From Arthrobacter globiformis NBRC 12137 (GTDB lineage: Bacteria; Actinomycetota; Actinomycetes; Actinomycetales; Micrococcaceae): a DNA stretch of 64,000 bases. The stretch lies in assembly GCF_000238915.1 (NCBI RefSeq), contig NZ_BAEG01000074.1:1-64000 (forward strand), given 5' to 3'. Under the pieces are notes generated by a model. That model saw only the letters and a program-made list of their open reading frames with translations, had not been told where the DNA came from and did not search any database. Made by a program: the position numbers and the translations under genes. Numbering within the stretch: position 1 is the first letter of the stretch; every line of letters starts with the position of its first letter. This document shows positions 42,893 to 53,457 of this stretch, one piece after another.

Positions 42893-45514
42893 TCAGGCCT
42901 GCGCCGGCTCCTCGGCCGGGGCCAGCTCCACGTTGCTGACCGTAAGCTCGCCCTCGCCCGTGTTGAGCGAGATCTCCTGCGCGTTGGCCGCGGCCCTGAG
43001 GTCTCCGAGCCCTGCCTGAAGCTGGGCCACGAGCGACTCCGGGGCCGTAATCGTCGCCGACAGGACCTCGGTGCGCTGCTTGACCTTGGCCTCGGACTTG
43101 GCCTTGCGGATGCCGCTGAGCGCAATGCCCACGGTGCCCAGCATGCCGGTGTCGCCGTCGGTGATCTCCAGCGGCGCCGGCCACGCGGCACGGTGCACGG
43201 AACCGGTCCGCCACCAGCTCCAGACCTCTTCGGTGGCGAAGGGCAGGAACGGCGCGAAGAGGCGCAGCAGCGAATCCAGTGTGGTGGCCAGGGCTGCCAG
43301 CACGGAGGCCTGTTCGGTCTCGCCGGCGGCACCGTACGCGCGGTCCTTGATCAGTTCGACGTAGTCGTCGGTGAACTGCCAGAAGAACGATTCGCTGATC
43401 TGCAGAGCCCGGGCGTAGTCGTAGTTGTCGAACGCCTTGGTGGCCTGGGCGACGACGTCGGAGAGCTGCGCCAGCAATGCCCGGTCCAGGGGGTTGGTCA
43501 GGACGGACAGGTCCGTGGAGACCACCGAGTTTTCCGTGGCGCCAAGGTTCAGGACGAACTTCGAGGCGTTCAGCAGCTTGATGGCCAGGCGGCGGCCGAT
43601 CTTCATCTGGGCGATCTCATAGGCCGTGTCGGCGCCCAGGCGTGCGGAGGCAGCCCAGTAGCGGACTGCATCGGAGCCGTACTCGTTCAGGACGTCCGTC
43701 GGCACCACCACGTTGCCCTTGGACTTGGACATCTTCTTCCGGTCCGGGTCCAGGATCCAGCCGGAGATGGCCGCATGCTTCCAGGGCGCGACGTCCTGCA
43801 GGGCGTCGGCGCGTACGGCGGAAGAGAACAGCCAGGTGCGGATGATGTCGTGCCCCTGCGGGCGCAGGTCGAACGGGAACACCTTGGCGAACAGGTCCTC
43901 GTCCCGGCTCCAGCCTCCCACGATCTGCGGGGTCAGGGAGGAAGTGGCCCAGGTGTCCAGCACGTCAGCGTCACCGGAGAAGCCGTTGGGCTGGTCGCGC
44001 TGGGATTCGTCGTAGCCCGGTGCGGCGTCGGCCGCAGGGTCCACCGGCAGCAGGTCGTCGGACGGGAGGACAGGGTTGTCGTAGTCCGGGTTGCCCTGGG
44101 CGTCCAGCGGGTACCAGACCGGGATCGGCACGCCGAAGAAGCGCTGGCGGGAGACCAGCCAGTCACCGTTGAGGCCCGCAATCCAGTTCTCATACCGGGA
44201 GCGCATGAAGGACGGGTGGAAGTCGATGTCCTGCCCGCGGCCGATCAGGCGTTCGCGGCGGTCCTCGTCGCGGCCGCCGTTGCGGATGTACCACTGGCGG
44301 GATGTGACCACCTCGAGGGGCTTGTCACCCTTCTCGAAGAAGTTCACCGGGTGGGTGATCTTCTTGGGCTCACCGTCGAGCAGGTCCGCTGTCGTGAGCA
44401 GCTCCACGACGGCCTCCTTGGCGGAGAAGACCGTCTTGCCGGCGATCGCGGCGTAGGCCTCGCGGCCGGCATCCGTGGTGATCCACTCCGGAGTCTCGCC
44501 GAGGATGCGGCCGTCGCGGCCCACGATCGCGCGGGTGGGGAGCTGGAGTTCGCGCCACCAGGTGACGTCGGTCAGGTCACCGAAGGTGCAGACCATCGCG
44601 ATGCCGGAGCCCTTGTCCGCCTTGGCCAGCGGGTGCGCCTTGACCTCCAGTTCGACGTCGAACAGGGGGGACTTCACGGTCTTGCCGAACAGCGGCTGGT
44701 ACCGTTCGTCGTCGGGGTTTGCCACCAGCGCGGCGCAGGCCGCGAGCAGTTCGGGACGGGTGGTCTCGATGAAGATCTTCTCGCCGTCGGCAGTGAAGAA
44801 CGGGTAGCGGTAGTACGCGCCCGGCACCTCGCGGTCCTCAAGCTCGGCCTGGGCCACAGCGGTACGGAACGTGACGTCCCACAGCGTGGGGGCCTCGGCC
44901 ATGTAGGCGTCGCCGGCGGCCAGGTTCGCGAGGAATGCGCGCTGGGAGACGGCCCGGGACGTGTCGTCGATGGTGCGGTAGGTGAGGTTCCAGTCAACGG
45001 ACAGGCCCAGGGTCTGGAACAGGTTCTCGAAGACCTTCTCGTCCTCGACGGCCAGTTCTTCACACAGTTCGATGAAATTCTGGCGGGAGACGACGTCGAA
45101 GTCGCGCTGGTTCTTCGCCGGCTGCGCCGGCGGCTGGTAATCCGGGTTGTACGGGATGGCGGGATCGCAGCGGACACCGTAGTAGTTCTGGACGCGGCGC
45201 TCGGTGGGCAGGCCGTTGTCGTCCCAGCCCATGGGGTAGAAGACGTTCTTGCCGGTCATGCGCATGTAGCGTGCCTGCACGTCGGTCTGCGTGAAGGAGA
45301 ACATGTGGCCCACGTGGAGGGAACCGGAAGCGGTGGGCGGAGGAGTGTCGATCGAGTAGACCTGTGCCCGGGTGGTGTCCGGGTCGAACCGGTAGGTTCC
45401 TTCCGCAAGCCAGCGCTGCGTGAGGGCGGCCTCCAGGCCTTCCAAAGCCGGCTTGTCGGGAACGTTGATGGGGGTTGTGGCGGGCGTGTCTGTACCCTGC
45501 GTTGATTCAGCCAT
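42893..45514 (-). CDS. valS: Valyl-tRNA synthetase
   Basis: Class I synthetase of 873 residues. HIGH motif is SLHVGHMFSF; the KMSKSKGNVV motif begins at about residue 594; an inserted editing domain lies between (ETTRPELLAACAALVANPDD; threonine editing). C-terminal anticodon-binding helices are followed by a coiled coil typical of ValRS (ISLNTGEGELTVSNVELAP). It is followed by tandem terminators. In mycobacteria valS neighbours folC; here a group of other genes lies between. Confidence 0.97.
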   Translation of the reverse strand: MAESTQGTDTPATTPINVPDKPALEGLEAALTQRWLAEGTYRFDPDTTRAQVYSIDTPPPTASGSLHVGHMFSFTQTDVQARYMRMTGKNVFYPMGWDDNGLPTERRVQNYYGVRCDPAIPYNPDYQPPAQPAKNQRDFDVVSRQNFIELCEELAVEDEKVFENLFQTLGLSVDWNLTYRTIDDTSRAVSQRAFLANLAAGDAYMAEAPTLWDVTFRTAVAQAELEDREVPGAYYRYPFFTADGEKIFIETTRPELLAACAALVANPDDERYQPLFGKTVKSPLFDVELEVKAHPLAKADKGSGIAMVCTFGDLTDVTWWRELQLPTRAIVGRDGRILGETPEWITTDAGREAYAAIAGKTVFSAKEAVVELLTTADLLDGEPKKITHPVNFFEKGDKPLEVVTSRQWYIRNGGRDEDRRERLIGRGQDIDFHPSFMRSRYENWIAGLNGDWLVSRQRFFGVPIPVWYPLDAQGNPDYDNPVLPSDDLLPVDPAADAAPGYDESQRDQPNGFSGDADVLDTWATSSLTPQIVGGWSRDEDLFAKVFPFDLRPQGHDIIRTWLFSSAVRADALQDVAPWKHAAISGWILDPDRKKMSKSKGNVVVPTDVLNEYGSDAVRYWAASARLGADTAYEIAQMKIGRRLAIKLLNASKFVLNLGATENSVVSTDLSVLTNPLDRALLAQLSDVVAQATKAFDNYDYARALQISESFFWQFTDDYVELIKDRAYGAAGETEQASVLAALATTLDSLLRLFAPFLPFATEEVWSWWRTGSVHRAAWPAPLEITDGDTGMLGTVGIALSGIRKAKSEAKVKQRTEVLSATITAPESLVAQLQAGLGDLRAAANAQEISLNTGEGELTVSNVELAPAEEPAQA

Positions 45515-45587
45515 GGAGCAATTGTTTCATGCCGGGCGTTTGTTTCCGGCCCGCAGTGCGTGCCCGCTGCCGGACGGCGGGAGTAGC

Positions 45588-45971
45588 ATGCGGCCTATGG
45601 CCAAAGCACGCGCTTCCTTTGCGATCAAACGCATCTATGAGGAACCGGCGCACGACGACGGCTGCCGGGTTCTGGTGGACAGGCTCTGGCCGCGCGGGGT
45701 CAGCAAGGAACGGGCCCAGCTGGAGCTGTGGCTCAAGGGCGTCGCGCCGTCGCCGCCTCTGCGGCAGGAATTCGCCCACATGCAGGAGCGGTTCGCGGAC
45801 TTCCGTGCCCGATACGAGGACGAACTGGCGGGCAATCCGGCGGTGGACCAGCTCGTGGACCTGGCGGCACAGCACGGGAAGGTGACGCTGCTGTACGCGG
45901 CCCGGGATCCGGAGGTGAACCATGCCAGGGTCCTGCTGGAGTTCCTGGCGGCGCGTGGTCGAGCCAAGTGA
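45588..45971 (+). CDS. DUF488-family protein
   Basis: About 127 residues. The DUF488 signature is clear: YEEPAHDDGCRVLVDRLWPRGVSKERAQLELWLKGVAPS, EFAHMQERFADFRARYEDEL and LLYAARDPEVNHARVLLEFL. The function is unknown; some relatives may act on nucleotides or nucleic acids. The ATG at 45588 has GGGAG upstream at the right distance, and the ATG at 45597 is an alternative. It is divergent from valS by 73 bp. Confidence 0.88.
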   Translation: MRPMAKARASFAIKRIYEEPAHDDGCRVLVDRLWPRGVSKERAQLELWLKGVAPSPPLRQEFAHMQERFADFRARYEDELAGNPAVDQLVDLAAQHGKVTLLYAARDPEVNHARVLLEFLAARGRAK

Positions 45972-46048
45972 ACCCTCCGAAAAAGGTCAGCGGTTCGCGG
46001 AAGTAAACATTGGGCTCGCCCACCTACGGTTGGCGCTAGGGTGGTGCC

Positions 46049-46828
46049 ATGACTGAGGTATCCGCAAGCTCTGACGTGTCCAGCAACAAAGCCGCCCTCG
46101 TAACGGGTGCCAGCTCCGGCATTGGTGAGGCCACCGTGCGCGCGCTCCGTGCCGATGGCTGGACCGTGTACGCCGTCGCCCGCCGCCAGGAACGGCTGGC
46201 CGCGCTGGAAGCCGAGACCGGCGCCGTCGCCCTGGCCGCGGACATCGCCGAGGACGCGGATGTTGCCCGCCTGCTGGCAGACGTGACCTCCGCCGGCGGG
46301 ATCGACACGCTGGTCAATATCGCCGGCGGTGCCCGCGGGGCGGACCGTGTGGGGCAGGCCGTGACCGACGACTGGGAGTGGATGTACCGCGTGAACGTCC
46401 TCGGCACCATGAAGCTCACGCGCGCCTTCCTGCCAATGCTGCGCGAAAACGGCGAGGGCACCGTCCTGAACCTGACCTCCACCGCCGGGCTGGATGCCTA
46501 TGAAGGCGGGGGCGGCTACAACGCCGCGAAATTCGCCCAGCATGCCCTGACCGGGGCGCTGCGGCTGGAAGAGGCCGAGCACAACGTCCGGGTCATCGAG
46601 ATCGCGCCCGGCCTGGTCCAGACCGAGGAATTCGCCCTCAACCGGCTCGGTGACGCTCAGGCCGCCAGCAAGGTGTACCAGGGCGTGGAGAAGCCGCTCA
46701 CCGCGGGGGACGTGGCCGACGTGGTGCGCTACGCCGTGAGCGCACCGCACCACGTAAACCTCGACCAGATCGTCATCCGACCGGTGGCGCAGGCCTCGAA
46801 CTACAAGCTGATCCGCAAACAGGCCTGA
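46049..46828 (+). CDS. SDR-family NAD(P)-dependent oxidoreductase
   Basis: 259 residues, classical SDR. Cofactor loop VTGASSGIGEATVRAL, NIAGGARGADRVG (the NNAG variant), Ser in LTSTAGLDA and the catalytic YNAAKFAQHAL (Tyr-x-x-x-Lys). Arg in the ARRQERL region suggests NADP+ use. Substrate unknown. It follows DUF488 by 77 bp on the same strand and converges with the EEP-hydrolase gene. Confidence 0.9.
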   Translation: MTEVSASSDVSSNKAALVTGASSGIGEATVRALRADGWTVYAVARRQERLAALEAETGAVALAADIAEDADVARLLADVTSAGGIDTLVNIAGGARGADRVGQAVTDDWEWMYRVNVLGTMKLTRAFLPMLRENGEGTVLNLTSTAGLDAYEGGGGYNAAKFAQHALTGALRLEEAEHNVRVIEIAPGLVQTEEFALNRLGDAQAASKVYQGVEKPLTAGDVADVVRYAVSAPHHVNLDQIVIRPVAQASNYKLIRKQA

Positions 46829-46837
46829 GGCCATCCT

Positions 46838-47920
46838 CTATCCGTTCGCGGGGACGTCCAGCGTGGCCAGCACGGCGGCATGGTCCGTCCCGGCGACGCG
46901 GTGCACGGCATAGCCCGACGCCGGAATGCGCGCGCTGGTGACCACGTGGTCGATGGTGATGCCGGGCAGCGGCCGGCCGTCCATCGGCCAGGTGGGCGTG
47001 AACCGCGCCCCGGATGCCGTGCCGACGTCCACCAGCTTCCGGCCACCCGGGCCGCCGTCGAGCAGCCTGCGGAACTCGGAGTGGTCGTAGGTGGCGTTGA
47101 AATCGCCGAGCAGGAGCTGGTTGCCCTGGCCGTCCGTCCCGATTCGGGCCACCAGGCGGCCCAGCGATTCCAGGTCGCTGCGCCACTGCCCCACGCGGCC
47201 AGCCACCGGCGGGACGGTGTGCACGTTCGTGACCTCGAGCGTGGCGGCCGCCCTTCCCGGGCTTGTGTTGCCGGAGGTGGTGTTGCCGGCACCCGCAACG
47301 GGCACTGTCAGCCGGAAGGTCGGAATCTGGAACGGCCTGTCGGGAATCAGCCCGATGGCCTGGATGGGGTGTTTTGAGTACGTTGCGCTGCCGGAGCCGT
47401 TGTCCACGGGGCTGCTGATCCGGTTGGGAAGGAGGGTTCCCAGTCCCTCGGCGGCGAGCCGGTCTTCCAGCGCCTGGGTGTGCTCCTGGATGGCGAGCAG
47501 TTCCACCCCGTTGTCCCGTACCAGCCGGACGATTTCGGCGGCGTCGGCCCTGCCGAAGCGGGAATTGATGCTCATCACGGTCAAAGGAACCGTACTGCCG
47601 GGATCGGAGGCGCCGGCACCCGTCCGGCCTGCCTCCGTTTGTCCTGCGCCGTCCTGTACCGCGTCCGCTCTACCCGCGTCCGGCGTCCACAGCCAGAAGA
47701 GCTGGGCTCCGAGGAGCAGTACGGCAGCGGCCGTGACCACGGGCCGCCGGCCCAGCAACGCCAGGGCAAGTGCTAGGGCGGCAGGAATCACCAGCCACGG
47801 CGTAAAGGACAGCAGCTGCACCACCTGCGTGGGCCACTCGGCCGGGATGGCACGGAACACCGAAAGCGCTGCGACCGGCAGGAGAATGCAGAGCGCAAAC
47901 ACCCGGGCCGAAGCAGTCAT
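46838..47920 (-). CDS. Membrane-anchored endonuclease/exonuclease/phosphatase-family protein
   Basis: 360 residues. Three N-terminal membrane segments (VFALCILLPVAALSVF, LLSFTPWLVIPAALALALALL, PVVTAAAVLLLGAQLFWLW) put the EEP domain on the outer side. Catalytic landmarks are present: ELLAIQEHTQ (Glu), LLGDFNATYDHS (Asp-Phe-Asn) and the C-terminal ITIDHVVTSARI plus GTDHAAVLATLDV (His). Substrates could be nucleic acids or phospholipid head groups. Similar proteins are common in Micrococcales without a known role. Confidence 0.88.
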   Translation of the reverse strand: MTASARVFALCILLPVAALSVFRAIPAEWPTQVVQLLSFTPWLVIPAALALALALLGRRPVVTAAAVLLLGAQLFWLWTPDAGRADAVQDGAGQTEAGRTGAGASDPGSTVPLTVMSINSRFGRADAAEIVRLVRDNGVELLAIQEHTQALEDRLAAEGLGTLLPNRISSPVDNGSGSATYSKHPIQAIGLIPDRPFQIPTFRLTVPVAGAGNTTSGNTSPGRAAATLEVTNVHTVPPVAGRVGQWRSDLESLGRLVARIGTDGQGNQLLLGDFNATYDHSEFRRLLDGGPGGRKLVDVGTASGARFTPTWPMDGRPLPGITIDHVVTSARIPASGYAVHRVAGTDHAAVLATLDVPANG

Positions 47921-47950
47921 GGACCGAGTCTAGGCCGACGGCGCTCATGG

Positions 47951-47981
47951 TTGTGGCCGCCGCGGCCACAGCAGTTAGACT
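47951..47981 (+). promoter_or_regulatory. Probable promoter of the ileS transcription unit
   Basis: TTGTGG (47951-47956), a 19-bp spacer and TAGACT (47976-47981). Transcription would start near 47988, just before the T-box leader. Confidence 0.5.
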
Positions 47982-47987
47982 GGATCC

Positions 47988-48256
47988 AACAGCTTTGACC
48001 CGGCAATCACCGGTGAGCTTCCGGAAGAACACCCGGCCCGCGGTGCTGACAACCGATCGCGGGGGACCAGGCCAGTAGAACCGGACGGGTAAGCCCGTCA
48101 CAGCAGCAAATGAGCGGCCGCCGTCGAACCCCCCCCGGGGTTGGGCAGCGGTAAGTGAGGTGGTACCGCGGTGCCGGTGCAGTCGCATGACTGCGGACGC
48201 GCCGTCCTCGCATCCTGAATGTTCCACTTGTTCACCAGCTCAACCCAGGATGTCGA
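47988..48256 (+). promoter_or_regulatory. Translational T-box riboswitch for ileS
   Basis: tRNA-sensing leader. An ultrashort stem I is closed by CCGG/CCGG (48000-48013), with the loop CAATCA holding the Ile specifier ATC (48006-48008). GTGAGCTTCCGGAAGAAC follows, as in actinobacterial ileS leaders. The T-box bulge motif TGGTACCGCGG is at 48161-48171. Downstream, CATCCTG (48211-48217) can pair with CAGGATG (48246-48252), which contains the ileS ribosome binding site. Uncharged tRNA-Ile should open that helix. No T-run, so control is at translation. Confidence 0.93.
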
Positions 48257-48257
48257 G

Positions 48258-51200
48258 ATGACGTATTACCCCAAGGCCTCAGCAGTCCCGTCCGGTCCGG
48301 GCTCCTCTGCAGGAGTGTCCGCCTCCGTGAAGTTCCCGGAGATCGAGGAGCGGATCCTCAAGTACTGGGATGAGGACGGTACCTTCCAGGCAAGCATCGA
48401 CCAGCGCAGCGCCGACCTTCCCGGCGGCGCCCCAGGCAGCAACGAATTCGTCTTCTACGACGGCCCGCCCTTCGCCAACGGCCTGCCGCACTACGGCCAC
48501 CTGCTCACCGGCTACGCCAAGGACCTGGTGGGCCGCTACCAGACGCAGCGCGGAAAACGCGTTGAACGCCGCTTCGGCTGGGACACCCACGGCCTGCCCG
48601 CCGAGCTGGAAGCCATGAAGCAGCTGGGCATGACGGACAAGACCCAGATCGAGGCCATGGGCATCGACAAGTTCAACGACGCCTGCCGCGCCTCCGTCAT
48701 GAAGTACGCCAACGAATGGCAGGCGTACGTTACCCGCCAGGCCCGCTGGGTGGACTTCGACAACGACTACAAGACACTCAACGTCGAGTACATGGAGTCC
48801 GTGCTGTGGGCTTTCAAGCAGCTTCACGAGAAGGGCCTGACGTACAACGGCTACCGCGTGCTGCCGTACTGCTGGAAGGACGAGACGCCGCTGTCCAACC
48901 ATGAGCTGCGCATGGATGACGACGTCTACAAGAACCGCCAGGACCAGACCGTCACGGTGACCTTCCCCGTCAAGGCGGGGGAGTCGGAACTGTCCCGGCA
49001 GCTGGCCGGTGTGCAGGCGCTCGCCTGGACCACCACGCCCTGGACGCTGCCCACCAACCTGGCGCTCGCCGTCGGGCCTTCCATCAGCTACGCCGTGCTG
49101 CCCGCCGGACCGAACGGCGTCAAGGCCGCCTCGGCGGAGGCGCCGGTCACCGGCAGCTTCCTGCTCGCCGAAGACCTGCTGGGCACTTACGCCAAGGACC
49201 TGGGGTACGACGACGCCGCTGCCGCGGCCGCCGCCGTCACGTCCACCCACACCGGCGCCGAACTCGAGGGACTCACCTACGAGCCGCTCTGGCACGACTT
49301 CGCCGACACCGAAAAGTACGGCACCCAGAACGCCTGGCAGTTCCTCGTGGCCGACTACGTCACCACCACCGACGGCACCGGCATCGTCCACCAGGCCCCG
49401 GCCTACGGTGAAGACGACCAGAAGGTCTGCGAGGAAGCCGGCATCCCCGTGGTCCTCTCCGTGGACGAGGGCGCCAAATTCCTGCACCTGTTCGCCCACG
49501 GCGACCTGCACGACATCGTCGGGCTGCAGGTCTTCGAGGCCAACAAGCCGATCACCCAGGTGCTCCGTGCCCAGGGCCGCCTGGTCCGCCAGGCCAGCTA
49601 CGAGCACAGCTACCCGCACTGCTGGCGCTGCCGCAACCCCCTGATCTACCGCGCAGTCTCCTCCTGGTACGTCGAGGTCACCAAGTTCCGCGACCGGATG
49701 TCCGAGCTGAACCAGGAGATCAACTGGATCCCCGGCAACGTCAAGGACGGCCAGTTCGGCAAGTGGCTCGCCAACGCCCGCGACTGGTCCATCAGCCGCA
49801 ACCGCTACTGGGGCAGCCCCATCCCGGTGTGGCAGTCCAGCGATCCCGAGTACCCGCGCACGGACGTGTACGGCTCCCTCGCGGAAATCGAGGCCGACTT
49901 CGGCCGGCTGCCGCTGAACAAGGATGGCCTGGTGGACCTGCACAGGCCGTTCATCGACGAGCTGACCCGGCCCAACCCGGACGATCCCCGCACCCCCGAA
50001 GAGGGCCAGTCCGTCATGCGCCGCGTGGAGGACGTGCTGGATGTCTGGTTCGACTCCGGCTCCATGCCTTACGGCCAGGTGCACTACCCGTTCGAGAACG
50101 AGGCCTGGTTCGACACCCACAACCCGGCCGACTTCATCGTGGAGTACATCGGACAGACCCGCGGCTGGTTCTACATGCTGCACATCCTGTCCACCGCGCT
50201 GTTTGACCGCCCGGCCTTCCGGAACGTCATCAGCCACGGCATCGTGCTGGGCTCCGACGGCCAGAAGATGTCCAAGAGCCTGCGCAACTACCCGGACGTC
50301 TCCGAAGTGCTGGACCGTGACGGCTCCGACGCCATGCGCTGGTTCCTCATGTCCAGCCCCATTCTGCGCGGCGGCAACCTCGTGGTCACCGAACAGGGCA
50401 TCCGCGACGGCGTCCGCCAGGTCATCCTGCCGCTGTGGAACGTGTACAGCTTCTTCACCCTGTACACCAACGCTGCTGCCGGAGGTCAGGGCTACGACGC
50501 CAAGCTGCGCTACGACGGCTATTCCGACACACTGGACCAGTACCTGCTGGCCAACACCGGCGACCTCGTCCGGAACATGACAGCCCAGCTGGACACCTAC
50601 GACATCTCCGGGGCCTGCGACGAACTCCGCAGCTACCTGGACATGCTCACCAACTGGTACGTCCGCCGCAGCCGGCAGCGCTTCTTTGACGAGAGCGCCG
50701 ACGCCTTCGACGCCCTCTACACCGCCCTGGAGGCTGTCTGCCGCGTGGCTGCGCCGCTGCTGCCGCTGGTCTCCGAGGAGATCTGGCGCGGCCTCACCGG
50801 CGGCCGCTCCGTGCACCTCGCCGACTGGCCGGACCCGCAGCTGTTCCCGTCCAACGCCGCCCTGGTCGAAGCCATGGACCGCGTGCAGCAGATCTGCTCC
50901 ACCGGCTCCTCGCTCCGGAAGGCCGCCAACCTGCGCGTCCGACTGCCGCTGCAGGAACTGACCGTCGTGGCACCCGGCGCAGATGCGCTGGAAGGCTTTG
51001 CCGCCGTCGTTGCCGACGAACTGAACCTGCGCTCGGTCCGCCTGCTGGATGCCGCCAGCGCCTCTCCGGAGGAGTTCGGCATCGAGCAGAAACTCGTGGT
51101 CAACGCCCGGGCCGCCGGCCCGCGCCTCGGCAAGAACGTGCAGCTGGCCATCAAGGGGTCCAAGTCCGGCGACTGGTCCGTCTCCGACGCCGGTGTGGTC

Positions 51201-51587
51201 ACCGCGGGCGGCCTTGAGCTGGAACCGCAGGAATACACGCTGGAGACCGTGGTGGCAGAGTCCGACGGCGGTTCCGCAGCTGCGTCTTCTGCTGCCGCAG
51301 TGCTCCCCACCGGCGGCTTCGTGGTTCTGAACACCGAGGTCACCCCCGAGCTCGAGGCCGAAGGCCTGGCCCGTGACATGGTCCGTGCCATCCAGCAGGC
51401 GCGCAAGGACGCCGCGCTGAACGTGAGTGACCGGATCCGGACCACCGTGAACGCCGCGCAGAACGTCATCGACGCCCTGCTGGCGAACGCCGAACTGGTG
51501 AAGACCGAAACGCTGACACTCGAGCTGGAGGCCGTGCCGGCCGACGCGGCGGAACCGCGCATCACTGTCGAAAAAGTGGGGGCCTGA
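48258..51587 (+). CDS. ileS: Isoleucyl-tRNA synthetase
   Basis: Class I synthetase, 1109 residues, the long eukaryote-like type found in most actinobacteria and usually mupirocin-resistant. HIGH-type motif [12 protein letters not shown] (His at residue 78), [10 protein letters not shown] near residue 670, editing domain [16 protein letters not shown]-terminal extension lies beyond residue 880. The frame is open from 48219 but the ATG at 48258 has AGGA seven bases upstream, the sequence masked by the T-box hairpin. Its stop is 3 bp before folC, so the two are one operon. Confidence 0.97.
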   Translation: MTYYPKASAVPSGPGSSAGVSASVKFPEIEERILKYWDEDGTFQASIDQRSADLPGGAPGSNEFVFYDGPPFANGLPHYGHLLTGYAKDLVGRYQTQRGKRVERRFGWDTHGLPAELEAMKQLGMTDKTQIEAMGIDKFNDACRASVMKYANEWQAYVTRQARWVDFDNDYKTLNVEYMESVLWAFKQLHEKGLTYNGYRVLPYCWKDETPLSNHELRMDDDVYKNRQDQTVTVTFPVKAGESELSRQLAGVQALAWTTTPWTLPTNLALAVGPSISYAVLPAGPNGVKAASAEAPVTGSFLLAEDLLGTYAKDLGYDDAAAAAAAVTSTHTGAELEGLTYEPLWHDFADTEKYGTQNAWQFLVADYVTTTDGTGIVHQAPAYGEDDQKVCEEAGIPVVLSVDEGAKFLHLFAHGDLHDIVGLQVFEANKPITQVLRAQGRLVRQASYEHSYPHCWRCRNPLIYRAVSSWYVEVTKFRDRMSELNQEINWIPGNVKDGQFGKWLANARDWSISRNRYWGSPIPVWQSSDPEYPRTDVYGSLAEIEADFGRLPLNKDGLVDLHRPFIDELTRPNPDDPRTPEEGQSVMRRVEDVLDVWFDSGSMPYGQVHYPFENEAWFDTHNPADFIVEYIGQTRGWFYMLHILSTALFDRPAFRNVISHGIVLGSDGQKMSKSLRNYPDVSEVLDRDGSDAMRWFLMSSPILRGGNLVVTEQGIRDGVRQVILPLWNVYSFFTLYTNAAAGGQGYDAKLRYDGYSDTLDQYLLANTGDLVRNMTAQLDTYDISGACDELRSYLDMLTNWYVRRSRQRFFDESADAFDALYTALEAVCRVAAPLLPLVSEEIWRGLTGGRSVHLADWPDPQLFPSNAALVEAMDRVQQICSTGSSLRKAANLRVRLPLQELTVVAPGADALEGFAAVVADELNLRSVRLLDAASASPEEFGIEQKLVVNARAAGPRLGKNVQLAIKGSKSGDWSVSDAGVVTAGGLELEPQEYTLETVVAESDGGSAAASSAAAVLPTGGFVVLNTEVTPELEAEGLARDMVRAIQQARKDAALNVSDRIRTTVNAAQNVIDALLANAELVKTETLTLELEAVPADAAEPRITVEKVGA

Positions 51588-51590
51588 GAC

Positions 51591-52952
51591 ATGACCGACG
51601 AATTCTCCGTGGAGAGCGTCTACGCCGAGCTGCTGGGCCGGGCGCCGGAAAACAAAATGGAGCCCCGGCTTGCGCCGCTGTTCCGGGCCATGGATGTGCT
51701 GGGTGAGCCGAACAAGGCCTATCCGATCATCCACATCACCGGAACCAACGGCAAAACGTCCACGGCCCGGATGATCGAGGCCGGCCTGCGCGCCCACGGC
51801 CTCAGCACCGGGCGCTACACCAGCCCGCACCTGTCCAAGGTGACGGAGCGGATCAGCCTGGACGGCGCGCCCGTCTCCGACGAGACGTTCGTGCGCATCT
51901 GGGACGAGATCCGGCCCTACCTGCAGATCGTCGACGACGAACTCACCGCCGAGGGCCAGCCCCGGCTGACGTACTTCGAGTGCCTGACCATCCTGGCTTT
52001 CGCCGTGTTCGCCGACCAGCCGGTCAACGTGGCGATCATGGAGGTGGGGCTCGGCGGCATCACCGACGCCACCAACGTGGGCGACGGCCAGGTGTCCGTG
52101 GTGACCCCGATCTCCCTCGACCACACCGACCTGCTGGGCGACACCACCGAGGACATCGCCTACGAGAAAGCCGGCATCATCAAGCCCGGCGGCTTCCTCG
52201 TCAGCGCGGCCCAGCCGCTGGATGCCGCGCAGGTCCTGCTGGAGAAGGCCAAGGAGGTGCAGGTACCGTTCCGCTTCGAAGGCGTGGAATTCGGCGTCGA
52301 GTCGCGGCAGGTCGCCGTCGGCGGCCAGGTGGTGACCGTCCAGGGCATCGCCGGACGCTACCCGGACCTCATGGTTCCGCTGCACGGTGCCCACCAGGCC
52401 GAGAACGCCGCCGTGGCCGTGGCGGCCCTGGAGGCGTTCCTTGGCGGCGGGGAGAAGGAGCTGTCCCTGGAGGTCCTGCAGGAGGCATTCGCCACCGTCT
52501 CGTCCCCGGGCCGGCTCGAGGTTGTGCGGACAGCCCCCACCATCATCGTGGACGCTGCCCACAACCCGGACGGCATCCGGGCCTCGGCCGAGGCAATCCA
52601 GGAGGCCTTCAGCTTCAGCAAGCTGGTGGTCGTGGTGGGCGTGCTCAAGGAAAAGGACGCCGCGGAGATCCTGCGCCAGCTCAAGGAATCACTGGGCGAC
52701 CTCGCGGAGGAATTCTGCTTCACCCAGTCCAATTCGCCGCGGGCGGTACCCGCAGCGGAGCTGGCGGAGCTCGCCGTCGACCTCGGCTTTGGCGAGGAAA
52801 ACGTGCACATCGCCGAGAAGCTGGACGACGCACTGGAGTGGGCCGTTGAGCGCGCCGAAGCCAACGACGACCTCGCCGGCGGCGTGCTGGTGACCGGTTC
52901 GATCACACTGGTGGCGGACGCCCGCATCCTGCTTGGCAAGGCAGCCGCCTGA
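51591..52952 (+). CDS. folC: Bifunctional dihydrofolate/folylpolyglutamate synthase
   Basis: 453 residues, ATP-dependent ligase of folate metabolism. The P-loop is HITGTNGKTSTARM (residues ~45-58), and the Mur-ligase-type central domain shows VAIMEVGLGGITDATNV. C-terminal Mur ligase domain with IIVDAAHNPDGIRASAEA and VVVVGVLKEKDA. It starts 3 bp after the ileS stop, and its last codon overlaps the next start. Mycobacterial folC is also followed by a small membrane protein and ndk. Confidence 0.97.
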   Translation: MTDEFSVESVYAELLGRAPENKMEPRLAPLFRAMDVLGEPNKAYPIIHITGTNGKTSTARMIEAGLRAHGLSTGRYTSPHLSKVTERISLDGAPVSDETFVRIWDEIRPYLQIVDDELTAEGQPRLTYFECLTILAFAVFADQPVNVAIMEVGLGGITDATNVGDGQVSVVTPISLDHTDLLGDTTEDIAYEKAGIIKPGGFLVSAAQPLDAAQVLLEKAKEVQVPFRFEGVEFGVESRQVAVGGQVVTVQGIAGRYPDLMVPLHGAHQAENAAVAVAALEAFLGGGEKELSLEVLQEAFATVSSPGRLEVVRTAPTIIVDAAHNPDGIRASAEAIQEAFSFSKLVVVVGVLKEKDAAEILRQLKESLGDLAEEFCFTQSNSPRAVPAAELAELAVDLGFGEENVHIAEKLDDALEWAVERAEANDDLAGGVLVTGSITLVADARILLGKAAA

Positions 52953-53416
52953 TGGCGCGGCTCACCAAGTCCCAGCGTGAATGGCGCCCGGGGATGCCCA
53001 AGAAACGCCGGTCCACCAAGGTCATGTTCGCCTCGACGGTCCTGCTGCTGGAAGCCTTCGTGGTCTTCTTCGCCACGCTGGCCGTATTCGGCCTGCGCCG
53101 TGCCGAGATCTCCCCGGCGCTGATCCTGTCCGTGGGCATCGGACTGAGCGTGGTGCTGATCCTGGCCTGCGCCGTGCTGTCCAAGCCCTGGGGCATCGGG
53201 CTGGGCTGGCTCCTGCAGCTGGTGCTGATCCTCAGCGGCTTCGCGGAACCTATGATGTTCCTTGTGGGCGCGCTGTTTGCCCTCGCCTGGTGGTACGGCA
53301 TCCGGGCAGGCATCCGGATTGACCGCGAGTCCGCCCAGCGGGACCGCGAGCAGGCCGAGTGGGAGGCCGCCCACCCTGAGGCCTCCGGCAATGAAGGCAC
53401 CGACCAGACCCCGTAG
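52952..53416 (+). CDS. DUF4233 membrane protein
   Basis: 154 residues, four hydrophobic segments ([79 protein letters not shown]). The acidic, Glu/Ala-rich C-terminus is cytosolic. It matches DUF4233, always next to folC in actinobacteria (Rv2446c position). ATGA overlap with folC implies coupling. Function unknown. Confidence 0.85.
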   Translation: MARLTKSQREWRPGMPKKRRSTKVMFASTVLLLEAFVVFFATLAVFGLRRAEISPALILSVGIGLSVVLILACAVLSKPWGIGLGWLLQLVLILSGFAEPMMFLVGALFALAWWYGIRAGIRIDRESAQRDREQAEWEAAHPEASGNEGTDQTP

Positions 53417-53457
53417 ACTTACCGTCGAAACCCACAACCAACCTCATTGGAGCACCT

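Noticed and set aside
43193..45505. A 770-codon plus-strand frame opposite valS
   Set aside because: Shadow of valS caused by G+C-rich third positions; composition is Val/Gly/Arg/Gln-biased without domain features.
47921..47987. GGCCGCCGCGGCC palindrome just upstream of the ileS promoter
   Set aside because: A GC-rich self-complementary run common by chance in this composition; it does not align with a known operator.
48279..52562. A 1427-codon open frame on the minus strand across ileS-folC
   Set aside because: It is antisense to two recognisable essential genes; long antisense frames are expected in high-GC DNA. No family motif, no start signal.
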